Source of the DNA: Agrypnia vestita
Lineage: Eukaryota; Arthropoda; Insecta; Trichoptera; Phryganeidae
Assembly (NCBI GenBank): GCA_016648135.1
Contig: JADDOH010002283.1
Coordinates: 1-64,000, forward strand
Reading direction: 5' to 3'
Length of the DNA: 64,000 nucleotides
The notes under the pieces were generated by a model, which was given only the letters and a program-made list of their open reading frames with translations, did not search any database and had not been told where the DNA came from. The stretch's first letter is position 1, and the number at the start of each line of letters is the position of its first letter. Shown piece after piece: positions 44,000 to 55,886 of the stretch. Made by a program: the position numbers and the translations under genes.

Positions 44000-44640
44000 T
44001 TAACCCAAATCGAGCCGCGTTATAATCCGACCGCCATGACGCTGAGAATATATCGATCCGGTTGATTTTTCCGACGCGCGGGTCGCCCGCTGGATCAGGT
44101 TTTGTCCGTGGCGTATTCCTGTTCCTCCGGTCCCGGGCGCCGCCATCTTGGGCCTCTTTCTGGTCCATTTGCTTTTTGTTAATATCGGCGCACTCCAGTT
44201 TCTTGGCGGCGGAGAAAGCCGCCGCATTTTCGCGTTGGCCGTTTATTTAAATGTCCGTAACGTTATACCGATGCAAGAATGTGATCAACACCGCCGCCGC
44301 GCTCCTACCTGCATCGCAGTTCGTTGCGTCTTATTTGATTTAATAAAGAAAGTTCTTGGTGGAGAGGACAACGAATGGGTTTTTTGCTGCCAGAACCTTG
44401 CGGCGTTCGCCCTATGCACGGGCGCCGCACGGGGATGGCTTTAAATAAGAAAAATGTCAACCTGGCGACGCAAGAGTAGGGCCGATATGGGAGCCGTCGG
44501 CTCATAGAACGGCCCTGGAAAAGTGGTGGGTCCCCATTCCATTCGTTGCGTCTTATTTAGCATTAAAACAGTGCCAATCTAGATGGCGAAAGTGTAGGGG
44601 CGATAAGACCTTAGAACGGCCCTGTCTATGGTGGGCGCTA
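44000..44640. promoter_or_regulatory. GC-rich intronic island with imperfect tandem duplication
   Basis: CpG-dense DNA (GGTCCCGGGCGCCGCCATC, CTTGGCGGCGGAGAAAGCCG). Block 44128-44165 shares GGGCGCCGC, TTGGGCC and GGTCC words, in the same order, with 48142-48175. Near the right end an approximately 100-bp unit is repeated imperfectly, with CGTTGCGTCTTATTT at 44324 and 44544 and TAGAACGGCCCTG at 44505 and 44606. No protein domain in any frame. A regulatory role is inference from composition and position in the how intron. Confidence 0.4.
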
Positions 44641-45479
44641 CTTGAGTAAACCTCTCATCGACACGCGACAGGTGAAGTATTAAACTAACTACATTTGAAT
44701 AGAGAAAACATAGCTAAGTGGCTTTTACTTTGATATATAGGTATATAAAGAAAATTACCGCTTTTTTATTTGTTAACGATTTATCTTTGCCGCTATTTCC
44801 GTAATACCTAAATTTTCAATGTTAAATGTTATTAATTATTCAGAAAATATAAATAGTATGCCACATAGTGAAGGGTGACTTCGACAATTAGCGCATATAA
44901 ATTCCCAATCGTTCATTTTACGTAATGTGCCGTTCCGGCGCCATCACCACCACTACCAAATATATAGTAAGCATTCATTGAAAGAATACTGTTGCACAGC
45001 AATAGGTATGATGATGGAGATACACGTCTACTATTACCAAAAATAACATTATTTCAGTAATAAACTAAGATTTTACGCAAATAATTGCATTTTCATCTAT
45101 CTATTTTTAATTTCGCGCAAAAACGCCGCAGCTATCGTGGCGGCAAGCCTAAGTAAACATTTGCATTATGACAACAGTTCAAAGACACGGTGATGGTTAC
45201 TTAGGCATGACATCATTCGCTCTGACCGGTGTTTCAGTTAAAATGGCCGAATGAAGAATTTTATACTTTTATTTTAATCTCAATGTTTATATTAAAACTG
45301 GATCATTTTTTAGAATCCTTTAAAAACATTTTCTTCTCTAAAATCACTCATTCTTTAATACTAGCATCATGCCCATTATTAACAACTCATTGTTTTTATT
45401 TACATTACATAGAAATTTACCGGATTGTAAATAATATTTTACCAATTTCCGTTTCTCTGTGGCTGGCAGATTCGACCAA
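44641..45479. other. No recognisable gene
   Basis: AT-rich. The frame 45229-45639 begins in AT-rich and ends in GC-rich DNA, without recognisable domains, and looks fortuitous. Confidence 0.5.
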
Positions 45480-45800
45480 GCCACCAGTGCGGAACTTGCG
45501 TACACCTCTCCTATGTGACGCGTACAATTACCGTATCAATCCAGGCGAGATGTCAGAGAGAAAACGGCTCGAACCTCGCGTTACAGTCTACATGTGGCAG
45601 AGGAGGTGCTGCAACCGAGGAAGGGCCCGCGATGTGTGACCGAAGACTGTCGTCTGGGTAACCTTTAAAGCGAGTCAAGCGCGGAGCCCGCGATCCGCCA
45701 TTTGCATTCCTGCCGGTTGATTGCGTTCCTTCAGTTCCGGCCTCGGAGACACTCCCTAAGTGTCTTCCGGTTTCATTTTCCTCTCGAACGCAACCCTAGG
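45480..45800. promoter_or_regulatory. GC-rich intronic island
   Basis: CpG-containing block (GGCTCGAACCTCGCGTTACA, AGCGAGTCAAGCGCGGAGCC, CGATCCGCCATTTGCATTC). It includes an octamer-like ATTTGCAT word at about 45700. Not repeated in the window, no recognisable protein. Possible enhancer. Confidence 0.35.
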
Positions 45801-47400
45801 ATCACATCCTGAACTGTAATGACGTTAGTTACCATCATAACTCGACCATATATATTTTCTGATATTTTTAGCGTTAGCTTTGTTTTTAATAATATCTACG
45901 CCCTAACTAACCTAGTAGATTCGTTTTATAATATGTTGAGTCAAAAAATTTCGAGTGCAAAACTCATCTTTCCAAAAAACTGTTTTGGAGTTTGAGTGAG
46001 AATGTCATATTTTTGTACGTCGTTAGTTTACTAGGTACGTACAAAAAAATCACCTTCGTGCGACTTGATTATTGTTTTACAATGAAAAGTGATACATTTT
46101 TCTTTCAATTTCGTCCAAGAATGTTCATTTTAAAATATGATTGTTAAAACAGTAATGATATTTTGTCACGTTAATATGTAGAAATATCACTTTTAAACCT
46201 CACTATCTCAGAATGCATATTTTGGAAAGGTGATCGTCTTGCTACTCGGGATGCGATTTGTCGAATGCCATTACGTCAAGATTGACGAACTGTATAATGT
46301 TATATAATAGCGGTCAATACACGAGTGTTAAGATAACAAACCAATCACAATAGACCCGAGAATTATTTACTTTTATAATAACCAACTTTGTATAAACCAC
46401 TGATTAATTTGACATCGATAATTTTCGACACCAATGTAACTTCGGACATACACTAACTGATCCATAAAATATTAAACGAAATTAACTGTCGAATTGGGAG
46501 AGATATTCTTCATGTGCCATCTTCTATCAAAGATTAGCAAACAATTTGCAGTTTGACAGGTGCTAGATGTATAAGATAACCGGCATTTTAGACATTGAGA
46601 CACATTCTGAGGTTAGGCATCTACCATCTGCTGCTTTCTGTCTTCCCCTGCACGATGAGCATTGGAAGATCATATTTCTCATTGCGGAAAATGTGTAGAA
46701 ACTTGTTTTATTTATACTTATTTATTCGTCTTAATAATAACAAACTCCTCGTTGGTAATGTTGTCGATCCGGGAGATCTTTGACGTTCGTCGATATGCTC
46801 ATAACTCAAATGCAAGCAGTCTTTTAATACATAGTTTTAATGTACATAGCTTGACTCCGTGTAGCAGCCGACGTACAATTTCAACGGGTGTACATTGTTG
46901 AATATACAGGCATTACTATTATTAGTTTTATTTTACACACATTCCTTATGTATAAAGAATGTGTGTAAAATAACACATAAATCTCGATTATAAATATAAC
47001 GTAGGCGCCTCGCATTCGGACATTCACAGTAGGTAATTTAAATCAGATTTCGATAATTTATACACGAGAAATTGAACGTGTGAAATGTTCAGTATAAATC
47101 GTGAATAGTTGGAATGAAATACGAACCTCATAGCATATTTAATAATATATCACATAACGCAAATGAACTCCCTCTCTAAACACGAGATTTTTCTCGTATA
47201 GAGAGTTGGCCCGTCACATAGAAATCTATTGAACAATTGATTTATGCTGTTGTAGCAAAATTAATTGGTTTAAATAAGTAGCTTATAATTCACTAACTAC
47301 AATGATTTTCTCCTGTTTTTAAAGTATATATTAGGGAGTGTGTTGATCTTTTAGACATTTTTATTAAATTTTTCACATTTTTTTGAGTCAATAAATTATA
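45801..47400. other. No gene; two clear hairpins
   Basis: Hairpin 46928-46973 has perfect 17-bp arms (TTATTTTACACACATTC and complement). Hairpin 47172-47205 pairs CTCTCTA with TAGAGAG and ACGAGA with TCTCGT. Both are probably small foldback remnants. Otherwise AT-rich. Confidence 0.6.
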
Positions 47401-47453
47401 ATTTTTTGACAAAATGTTATTTATGTTAGTATATAACCATTAAAAATATTTTT

Positions 47454-47498
47454 TTGTCTACCGGTTTCGAGACCTAACCCGTCTTTTCGTCGGGACAA
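47454..47498 (-). ncRNA. Hammerhead ribozyme-like motif, left arm
   Basis: Minus strand: stem I UUGUC/GACAA (five pairs), core CCGACGA (U4 replaced by C), stem II AGAC/GUCU, GAAA, stem III A-U and C-G around CG, cleavage triplet GUA. The one core substitution is absent from the right arm. Confidence 0.6.
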
Positions 47499-47615
47499 CC
47501 ATTACAAATAGCATATAAATATCACTACACACCACAACCATAGTATTATTTTACACTTCACAAAAATAATACTGTGGTCGTGGTGTGTAGTGATATTTAC
47601 ATGCTAGTGTAGTGG

Positions 47616-47660
47616 TTGTCCTGACGAAGAGACGGGTTACGTCTCGAAACCGCTAGACAA
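47616..47660 (+). ncRNA. Hammerhead ribozyme-like motif, right arm
   Basis: Stem I TTGTC (47616-47620) pairs perfectly with GACAA (47656-47660). Core CTGACGA (47621-47627), one unpaired A, stem II GAGAC/GTCTC (47629-47633 and 47641-47645, loop GGGTTAC), GAAA (47646-47649), short stem III, and a UA cleavage dinucleotide with A at 47655. Stem III has one mismatch (C where the left arm has G). All invariant core bases are present. Confidence 0.65.
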
Positions 47661-47715
47661 AAAAAATTTAGTGGTTATATACTAACAACTAACAAATAAA
47701 ATTTTGTTAAAATGT

Positions 47716-47919
47716 CTGACCACAAAGTTAATGTTCTAATTATTAAAAATATTATATAATTTTTTCATTTGTCTTTAGTCTTTATTATCGCCAGCACTGC
47801 CGCCGGTAGCGTAGCCAAACCGAATGCATAATCAAATCTAAAGTACATCCCATTAATATTTTTTGTCGCTGTTCCAACGGTTCGATTATTTATCGGCCTG
47901 TTAAAAAGTGTCACGTTAA
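47716..47919. other. No recognisable feature
   Basis: Short spacer. Confidence 0.4.
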
Positions 47920-48260
47920 ATATCCATTACGGCGGGGTAACGCTGTTTCGCTGCCATTTGGAAGAATCATCGATGTAACATTTCACGACGCCTTTCTCCG
48001 CAATAAATTCAGCTCCGCGCCTTCCTGGCTCTAGTTTGCGTTCCTCTCTCCTCATCGGCCTTTGGGCCGAAGTTACACCACCTTCCGTGGTGACTTTCCC
48101 CCGACCCGCGAGATTTTTATGCGCAGTTTCATCGCGACGCGGGCGCCGCATTTGGGCCTTTTTCAGGTCCTGTAATTCGACCCCTAGTGCGGCGTCCATA
48201 AAGCCGGCGCTATTCATAACCGATCTATTTTCGGTGTGGACGGTCCACAAGGAAGTAATA
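47920..48260. promoter_or_regulatory. GC-rich intronic island
   Basis: CpG-rich (CGACGCGGGCGCCGCATTTG, GTGCGGCGTCCATAAAG). It shares GGGCGCCGC, TTGGGCCT, TTTC and GGTCC in the same order with the island at 44128-44165, suggesting either common origin or common binding-site content. Opposing open frames here are compositional. Confidence 0.4.
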
Positions 48261-50455
48261 ACAGGCAGGAGCAGCTATCAAGCTGTCAGCTTACCGTCCC
48301 ATAAGTCGCGTTTTAACTTTCTTTAATTAATTTGCTTAATTTTTTAATTTACTTTATCTTGCAATGTCATTTAATTATCAATCTCTATGCATCTTTTCAT
48401 ATATTTGTCATGTGTGGTATCTAATATATTTAATTAAGGATAAATCATAGCTAATTTATATACCAATATATTTGTCTTCTTGGCGATTGAGTTTTATTAA
48501 ATTCAACAAGACAGCGTTTTGTAGTAGACTAAGAATACTAAAAAATCTCCATTATAATTATTAACATTCGTTGATAAATTACACACACACAAGGTGTTGC
48601 AGAGCTAGTCAGCAATATTTTACAGGTAGATTCCTATGTATAAAAATGTTCAAACGCCTGGAAAAGTTAACAATTCGTAACAAGTCGCAACTTAACAATT
48701 TAGAAGCGTTAAAATTAAATTTTTTGTTTATTACTCTTTGCACTATTTTATTTTACCTTATTTATTCAACTCTCAAGATCGGCCATCAAAATGACAGTTG
48801 TGTCTTTATAGGTACATAATATCACCTAATCTTTGTTGTTTTTGCTTAAAATTTTTTACGCTTTCGAATTCATGTAAAATATATTTAAAAAAAACATATG
48901 AAATATATAAGTAGTTTGTAAAAGTGTCAAAGCTGATGCTTGTAGTTGTAGATTAAGCGGTTTAGCCGCATGTAGGGTAGATACTCCTAAGGAATCGAAA
49001 AAATAGTTAAAAGTTTTAATGTTATCATAAATATATGTTGTGTATTTGATGTCCTCTTATACCAGCATGCATTTGCTGCCTGGGGACTTGCCATTTTCTT
49101 TCTTATTTTTCATTATATTATATTATTTGGTATTAAAGATTGAGTTACCCTCACACATCCATCGATATACACTCCAGCGCTTGAGAAACACCGCCGAGAA
49201 AGGTTTGTGTAGTTCTCCTTGATGGGTTTGTCGGAAATACGATCACGGAATTACTCCACTAATGAAGAGCTTAGAATAAGTATCGTGGTTTTAAAGAACT
49301 CGTTTATTATCAGGTCGGCCCTAAGCCGTTGATTTATGAGGATTCCAGATTATAGTAGGTACACTATAATCTACGCGTATTTTAAGAAGCTTGTAGCAGT
49401 TTAGTCTACATAGCTTAACTTGTTTATCCACAGAGAAAATTGAATTAAATGTGTTTTTTATCTTTATACCTTTTTCTAGTTCTATGTAAAAGTAATGCAC
49501 TTCTGTGCATTATGAAGTAATTGAAATTCATGACGATTTTCTCGTTGTAGATATAATACGAGTATGTTCTAAATCAGTTTCATCATATATTCGAATGGAC
49601 TATGCTAGAGACATCTAAAATAATTCCCATGACATAGTATACATAGATTTCGCAGCTGATAAATAATGATACATCTATATTTTAGAAATAAAGACCCTTT
49701 TACTGTGAACTTTCTTTTATTCTTTCCTCTTCTATCACTTCCAAGTGCTGCTGTGGTTCCAACTCTATAATATAATCTCCGTTATAACAATATATTCGCT
49801 ATCTCGGAATACTTCGCTTTCTTTTCAATATCTTGCGCATCGACATCTGTAGTAACCACATTGGCAAGTCCCACAATTATTTCATGTTTGATGTGTGATA
49901 TAAATTTGCACTTTGCAATTTTAACTTTGTTAAAACCTTAGATATTATTCACGAAACGTTTTAGCCATTTTTATCCATCCTACATATGGCATTTCCTGTT
50001 ATTACCGACTGGAACTCAGCTGATTACCGAATTATACAGAATTATTAAGGGAATTTGACTTAACGTTTGTTTTAGTCTTAAACGTGATTGGTTTGTGTAG
50101 AAATAGCTACAGAAAATTTGACTAGATAAGTGCATCTCGCTAGAGAGCTTGTCGTAAGTACGAGCGGTCGTTAAATGAGGAGTAGGTATCACATTAGGAA
50201 ATGTGTATAATAATATCTACTTTAGTTATTTCTTATATAATATTAATACATACAATATATAAAAAAATAATTTTGCTTTTTTATAACTTGACCGATTCTA
50301 CAAACATCGCCGCATTAAATATCGACAATTAATAATTATTTTAATTAACATTTCGTGGTTAAAACGCGAGCATTACAAATTTTCATCTTTTCTGTCTTTA
50401 CACGAGCTTTATTAATCGACCAGCACAGCATCTTCTCGTTAAAAAATCGTGTAGC
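48261..50455. other. Long AT-rich stretch without recognisable gene
   Basis: No ORF with domain features, no RNA gene, no clear inverted-repeat element. Short frames at 48571-48819 and 49040-49222 are not credible. Confidence 0.5.
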
Positions 50456-50830
50456 ATAATATTACACCGTTCGCTGCCGACGTCTGACAAAACGTTCGAA
50501 TCACGTAATATGGCGTGCCGGAGATGAATCGATAACTCGGCAGTTCGATCGCTGTTAATTTATCGATGTTTTCATTTGGCATTTTTGTCCGCCGTGTAGA
50601 TTATGTACTCGTACTATTATTCCTTGCAGCGAGTCGTCTTGTCAGACAAAACCAGATACCGCGCCGTCCGAAGGTTGTCCACGCTCGGCTGGCTGGGAAC
50701 TCGGAGCCGCCGCTGCGTGTTTACAGTTTACACATGTGAACACGTGAATTATTCAGCAGAAAGGTGTGCGATTCAATCAAAATGTGATTAAACCCGCAGT
50801 GGCGTGTTCGCGGCCTGGGCGCCCGTCCGG
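50456..50830. promoter_or_regulatory. GC-rich intronic island
   Basis: Contains CpG-rich words and recognisable binding-site-like motifs: forkhead-type TGTTTAC (about 50718) next to ACACATGTGAACACGTG with two E-box cores. Two ATCGAT words lie nearby. No convincing coding sequence. Possible enhancer or alternative promoter of how. Confidence 0.35.
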
Positions 50831-51261
50831 GGCCCCCGAAAAGGTCGAGCTTCCTGATGCGCTTTAATGATTTTATTGAAATGAATACCTTTTCTGTCAG
50901 AAGGAGGGTTAACTTCGTCAAATGTTAAAATTGGGCCTTTTCCGTTCGAGGGGCTTTGGGTATATGACTATCACTTTCTTTACTACAGCCATAGACTGAC
51001 CAAACCATTGCCTCGCGTCATCCTCCTCTTCTTCCCTGATACTTCTTTGGATGTTTTTTTTTTATTGTTCTTTTTTTTATTCGCGTGAACTAGAATGGCT
51101 TTTTTTATGTGCTTACATTTTTTCCTACATTTAGTTTCTCAGTGTTCTGTAATGTAGTGGTTATTGAGATTCACTGTCCGATTTTGTCTGTACTACAAAT
51201 TTAATTATTCCAAAACTTTTGAATGTGAAAATGTACAAATCTCCTTATTTGAGAGTACGAA
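50831..51261. other. No recognisable feature
   Basis: T-rich runs near 51050-51125; nothing else. Confidence 0.45.
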
Positions 51262-51370
51262 GAACATCGACGTATACCTACGTCTCCTTTATTTTTTATT
51301 TATATTCTCGTCTATTAAGTGTTGGGATAACAATATTAAGATCCTAATATTGCTATTGTCGGAATACTGC
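51262..51370. mobile_element. Solo end of MITE family M4
   Basis: CGACGTATACCTACGTCTCC, then TCGTCTATTAAGTGTTGGGA, ATATTAAGATCCTAATATTG and CTATTGTCGGAATACTG match 41463-41556. No left end was found nearby, so it is a truncated copy. It shows that the family extends past the AAGTGTTGG word. Confidence 0.7.
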
Positions 51371-51439
51371 CGTATACATTAGAATGTTGACACCTTATGG
51401 TCTTACCACAGTGCTAGATGCAGAAGCCACAGATGAAAC

Positions 51440-51507
51440 AGGTTAAGGTACACCTTAAAAGCTTAATTTTCAATACAAAATAACACTTTTAAGGCATACC
51501 TTAACCT
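51440..51507. repeat. Hairpin with 22-bp arms
   Basis: AGGTTAAGGTA, CA, CCTTAAAAG pairs with CTTTTAAGG, CA, TACCTTAACCT, 20 of 22 positions complementary, loop about 24 bp. Probably a small foldback element. Confidence 0.7.
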
Positions 51508-52731
51508 TTAAATCATCTAAGTATTGACTCTGAATTCGAGCATACGTCTGCAATTGTGTAGTTGTTACCCGTAATCCATTTATTTCCTTCCAAGAACTTT
51601 TCCATAAATTCGAAATCATGTTTAATCTAATTTATTGAGACTTTTCTCTTTCCCAAAAATAATGCACGGTTCTAAAAACGAATTCAACATTTAACTATAC
51701 TATGAGGTGAGTTTTGTCTTTACTACTCGTATGTCGTGACATAGGCGAATTTGGTTCTTGACAAATCCAGGTGAAAGCTCGTCAGAAATGATGAGGAAAA
51801 ATATGATCCTCAATTGACGATATGACCACAAATAAAATCTGATGTTTAGAGAATATTGTGCATCTGACTGCACACAGCCTCGCCACCCCATGATGCTTTT
51901 TTTTCCAGGCACTCGATGTTATTTCATGGCCAGTCCGGTGAGAGTTGTGGATATTCTTAATGAAGGTATTTAATATGCAAGAAAAAATATAAAAATTACA
52001 TCAGATTGTAAAAATTGCTATAAAAAATAAGTGGGAGAGTGTTTAAAACTTGAATTAATATACTTTCTTTCGTGTAGTATTTATTGCTCGGGGACTTGCG
52101 TGAATCTGCAATGCAGGTTTAAACGCGCCACTGAACATCTCTTCCGAGCTGCAGCACGTGAGTCGGATCCCTGGGACGATAATGAAAGCGAGCTGGTAAA
52201 ATTGGTGACTCGCGGGGGTGGCGAATCTGTTTGTTTAGAATCCAGGTGAAATAATTCACGTCTGTCGTAAATACGTGTAATCGTGTTGTTCGTTTATCTC
52301 TTGGCCAAGAATGATGAAATGTTGGGGAAAATACATTGTTCTGATGGCAATGCATCACTCTGTCCGCCCTCCCGCTCATCTTGCCTTCGAAAGATCAGCT
52401 TGTTAAATTGATGACCTTTTTTCGGGCAACGTTTGACACCGACGTATTGATATTTAACCGGTCGGATGCCGGCCGTACGTAACGCGGAATGTACACTGTC
52501 TGCCGCGCAGTTTTGCCCACGATTGCTGTTTTTTTAGACGTGATGGTTATATTCATGTAAAAATCAACAATAATCGCTAAAAAGTTGCAGTTTCTGGTTT
52601 CTCAATATACAGACTTCAATAATTACTTATATTTCAATAATTACTATTACAATAATTACTTATTCATTAATTATGAAAATAAGTAACGAAATTTACTGTC
52701 AGAAATGTGCGCACATGTTTATCGAATAAAA
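51508..52731. other. No recognisable gene
   Basis: AT-rich, with a more balanced segment at 52100-52500 that could be non-repetitive intronic DNA. No recognisable ORF. Confidence 0.45.
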
Positions 52732-53090
52732 CATGGAAGCAATAACACTAAAGATATTGTATTTTAATAATACCTAATTTTAACACTTTTTTATTTAAAA
52801 AAAAAACTTTTTTTTAACAGATAAATAACACAATTAATGCGCGGTTCGAAGACGACATTTGGCATGATTCTTTGTCCGGTTTGCGCAGCAAATGAGGTTA
52901 CTTGTTAAATAGAACTCGTTAATTCATTCAAAAACTTGAGATAAACCAATAATAAGCTTTAAAAACGCGTAAACGCAGGTAAACAGGCCGAATTCGCATA
53001 CGTGTCTAGGGAGCGCAGATCTGCACTCTGGCACATAGAGGGTACAAAAGTTTTCGCGCAGATCGGCGCTCCGGCACCCGACCGGTTAAA
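52732..53090 (-). repeat. Interspersed repeat Z, copy 1 (minus)
   Basis: Inverted copy of 63623-64000. In minus orientation: TTAACCGGTCGGGTGCCGGA, GCGCAGATCTGCGC-like words, GCGAATTCGG, AAAGCTTATT, TAAATAGAACTCGTTAA in complement, TGTCGTCTTCGAACCGCGCA, TTATTGCTTCCATG. This copy has a partial internal duplication of the GCAGATC segment (52995-53075). No coding capacity. Class unknown. Confidence 0.8.
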
Positions 53091-53787
53091 ATATGCAAGT
53101 AAAGTGAATCGGTTCATTTCAATTAATTCATGTATTTGTGACATACAGAACATTAGTACACAGCCTCGTCTTAAAAAACTCTCTTGTCTTCATCTTTTCT
53201 TTGCAGCTCGCAGTTCGGATGGCCGGTAGCTTCTTTAATCTGTTCAGTCCATCGAGTTGGAGATCGGTCTCTTCCTCTCTAAATTTCCACCTATCTTCTC
53301 TCCTGTGCAATCTTCTCTTCTATCCCGCGATATATCCGAAAAATGGGGAGCGCGCATCTTCGGTACCACATTTATAAAATATCCACTCGGCGTGTAAAAA
53401 TACAAGAAACTTGACATAACGGATTTTTGTGGTTATACCTGTATCTGTTTTTTTTAAATTGCATCCAGCTTTACGATTTTATTTCACCATTTCCACCATC
53501 TTGTAGCCATTCTTGTAATAAATCAAGTTGCCTAATATCATAAATACACTTCACAAAAAGAAATGAGAATGTTTTTCTTATGTAAATTGTACGATTATGT
53601 AGATAGAGTTCTCGCTCGATATATTGATTCCAATTCTCGTATGCATCAATTAATTAATTAACTTTATTAATTTGGGGGTGGATGACATGGACAACATCAT
53701 GTTCGTTTTTAGTGGAAAACTTCGTGAAAATTTTGTCTTTATTTTTTTTTATGTGTTGAAAAAAACGGATATTTTGTACGAAGCGTA
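53091..53787. other. No recognisable gene
   Basis: Overlapping open frames on both strands around 53128-53377 read as Ser/Leu- or Lys/Arg-rich peptides (for example FREEETDLQLDGLNRLKKLP on minus), without recognisable family. I do not call a gene. Confidence 0.45.
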
Positions 53788-53935
53788 TATTTTACTAAGA
53801 AGCAAATCTCGACGTTTCGCTGAAGTCTTATTCAGCGTTATGAGTTCGGCCTTACCTCCGCCGTGATAGGACGCTCTCCCGATGACGCTGAATAAGACTT
53901 CAACGAAAAGTCGAGACTTGCTTCTCAGTAAAATA
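53788..53935. mobile_element. Foldback locus, possible degenerate hammerhead tails
   Basis: Arms of about 51 bp (TATTTTACTAAGAAGCAAAT, CTCGACGTTTCGCTGAAGTC and complements) are separated by 46 bp. Read outward on each side: GCUGAAUAAGACUUCAGCGA, AACGUCGAG. This resembles CUGANGA...GAAAC, but G8 is U, stem II is not clear, and stem III has no room for a loop, so hammerhead function is unlikely. Outer GGATATTTT words may extend the arms. No ORF. Confidence 0.65.
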
Positions 53936-54769
53936 TCCGTTTTATTTATCACATAAATGTGTCCAACGACCGTAATAATAACCTCAACTCTTTATTTATT
54001 TTATTCTCAACAGATTGGCGGATTTCAATTTAGAGCCAGAAACAATTAGCATCTAAAAACTTCTAAACAAAACGTTCGCCGACGGAAATAACAATACTCT
54101 ACGTGCCAGCTTACACCATGCACACACATGTTCTCTTTAAATATCGTATTTCGACAAATATTCAAAATCTCTTAAGATTTTCTCACAGAGTAATGATTTC
54201 CGTTGGCTGAAAATGTAGTAAAAATGTACAATGGGTACCTACTGGTTTATTAAGAGAGTCTTGTGTCACCCATTAAATAGGTAGATTGTATTTTTTTGAC
54301 GTATATTTTTAGCGATGCATGTTCAATTTTGAATATAAATAATTCTTACACATATGGAAGTAAAAACACTGACACTTAGAGGTATTATTATTAGTTACGA
54401 AAGCTGTGTGTACTAACTTGTTAATGAGAAAAAAATCAACAGATGTCTCTAGCAAAGACCATAGCAATATATGAAAGGTTGTTTATTCGAACATGTATAT
54501 AGAACTTTCAAAATTTGATAACGTGTGGATGTTCTTACGATGGAATCGGTGAACGTTGCATTGTGTAGAGCGATCTCTTTAGCCAGCTCATACAGGTTGT
54601 ATGCCCTGAGCCATGGTCTAAGAGACTTCCATCCGTTTTTCTCATACTTAAATGAGATTCGTCTCTATGAGATATTCTGTACACATTGGGTGAAATGTTA
54701 AATAGTTAAGGAGATAAAGCAACAGCAAAGTTTGCGTTTTTTTCCCCAATATTTCTGACTATCTCCTGT
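53936..54769. other. No recognisable feature
   Basis: AT-rich; nothing recognised. Confidence 0.5.
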
Positions 54770-54961
54770 AAAACGTTGAATTATCATGAAAGTTACTTAT
54801 ATCGAATATTAAAAATTAATTTGCTTTGATACGAGTCGAATAAAATGAGCAAAACCTTGCAAACCTGCACGGTTTTAATAATTTTATTTGAATTGTTTCG
54901 AAGCGACTGAATTTTTAATGTTCGATATAAGTTACTTTCATAGTAAGTACTCAAACGTTTT
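54770..54961. mobile_element. Foldback/MITE-like palindrome
   Basis: Arms AAACGTTGA, ATGAAAGTTACTTATATCGA and ATTAAAAATT pair with AATTTTTAATGTTCGATATA, AGTTACTTTCAT and TCAAACGTTT. Inner parts are imperfectly complementary (AATAAAATGAGCAAAACC against GGTTTTAATAATTTTATT). About 192 bp, no ORF. Confidence 0.75.
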
Positions 54962-55214
54962 CTTCTTAACTGTTGACATTTTACCGAAAGTGTAAAATAT
55001 ATTTTCTACTCAAAATTGAATGAAGAAGACTCCCTCGTAGAAACTACGAGACTTCCTGTATATGATTATAGATTCAAGTATTGTGTATCTATGTACAGAG
55101 AAAAAATGGTATATTGAAACATACAAATATAGCTTAATATTTATAGTCGAAAATATAGGGGAAAAAAGTTTAGACATTCTTTTTTTTTTTTTTTTTCAAA
55201 AAAAAAGTTTATCA
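54962..55214. other. Spacer with homopolymer run
   Basis: A run of about 19 T followed by about 10 A at 55180-55208; no gene. Confidence 0.6.
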
Positions 55215-55560
55215 AGCAAACGATCGCTCCGCCGCACTGCATATCGGTTACTGATTGGTCACCGCCCTTCTGGGTGACTTGTCGCTTAAAACGTTCACGG
55301 GCACCAGTTTCGCTTAGAATATTCGCTCTTTTGCAATTGAAACCTTACCTGAGACTATGTCTACTACTCTCAGTTTGTATCAGGCGCGCATTTCGGAGCC
55401 GGTCGCGAGCGCTGCCGCCGCCGCGCTAGCGTTTTGGCCGGGCGCCAATTGTGATTGTTTGTATCTTCTCAAATCGTAAAATTAACTCCAGCACTGCTCC
55501 GACAGTGGTGGCACGTGCGGCCGAGTAGCCGCGGGGGTCAGCGTGCATTTTGTATAATTA
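55215..55560. promoter_or_regulatory. CpG-rich intronic island
   Basis: Contains CCAAT-type GATTGGTCACC (about 55252), the CpG-dense run GAGCGCTGCCGCCGCCGCGC, GGCCGGGCGCCAATTGTG, and an E-box GCACGTGCGG. No recognisable ORF. The most promoter-like of the islands downstream of the how exon, possibly an alternative first exon or enhancer. Confidence 0.4.
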
Positions 55561-55886
55561 GACATGTCCCCCTTGGTGACAGTTGCTGGTTTTCGGTTCC
55601 CGATAATGTAAACAAGCGTTGTTTAAATTGTCTAAAGTGTTAAAAATAGCCTACCCGGCTATCTTTGAAAGATTTAGAGGAATATAAATATGCATCGGTC
55701 TAACTTACAAATTTTTTTATAGTTTTAACAGTTAAGTGGATACCCAAGACCCGTTTGTATATAAATAAATTAATCGGCTAGTATACGAAAATGCGTACTA
55801 GGAAAATATCCGCCGTTCTTTTTTGTGGAAGTGAATATTATTTATGATTTTATTATTTGTTTTATCAAAATAATTTTACATTTGTT
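55561..55886. other. No recognisable feature
   Basis: AT-rich spacer. Confidence 0.45.

Larger units (their letters stand above)
47401..47715. mobile_element. Large palindrome of two head-to-head tails with hammerhead motifs
   Basis: Arms of about 150 bp are complementary with few mismatches and meet at a small hairpin TATTATTTT/AAAATAATA around 47558. Each arm, read outward, contains GTGGTGTGTAGTGATATTTA, a hammerhead-like motif, then an AT-rich tail with GGTTATATACTAACA and AAATAAAATTTTGT. No ORF. Same architecture as 7125-7382 and 38341-38505 but unrelated in arm sequence. Confidence 0.82.

Noticed and set aside
45229..45639. 136-codon open frame on the + strand
   Set aside because: It spans a sharp composition change (AT-rich to GC-rich) and has no recognisable motif; probably fortuitous read-through of a GC island.
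54770..54961. Hammerhead motif in this foldback
   Set aside because: TTTCGAAGCGACTGAA superficially resembles GAAA and CTGA boxes, but their order and orientation do not give a hammerhead.
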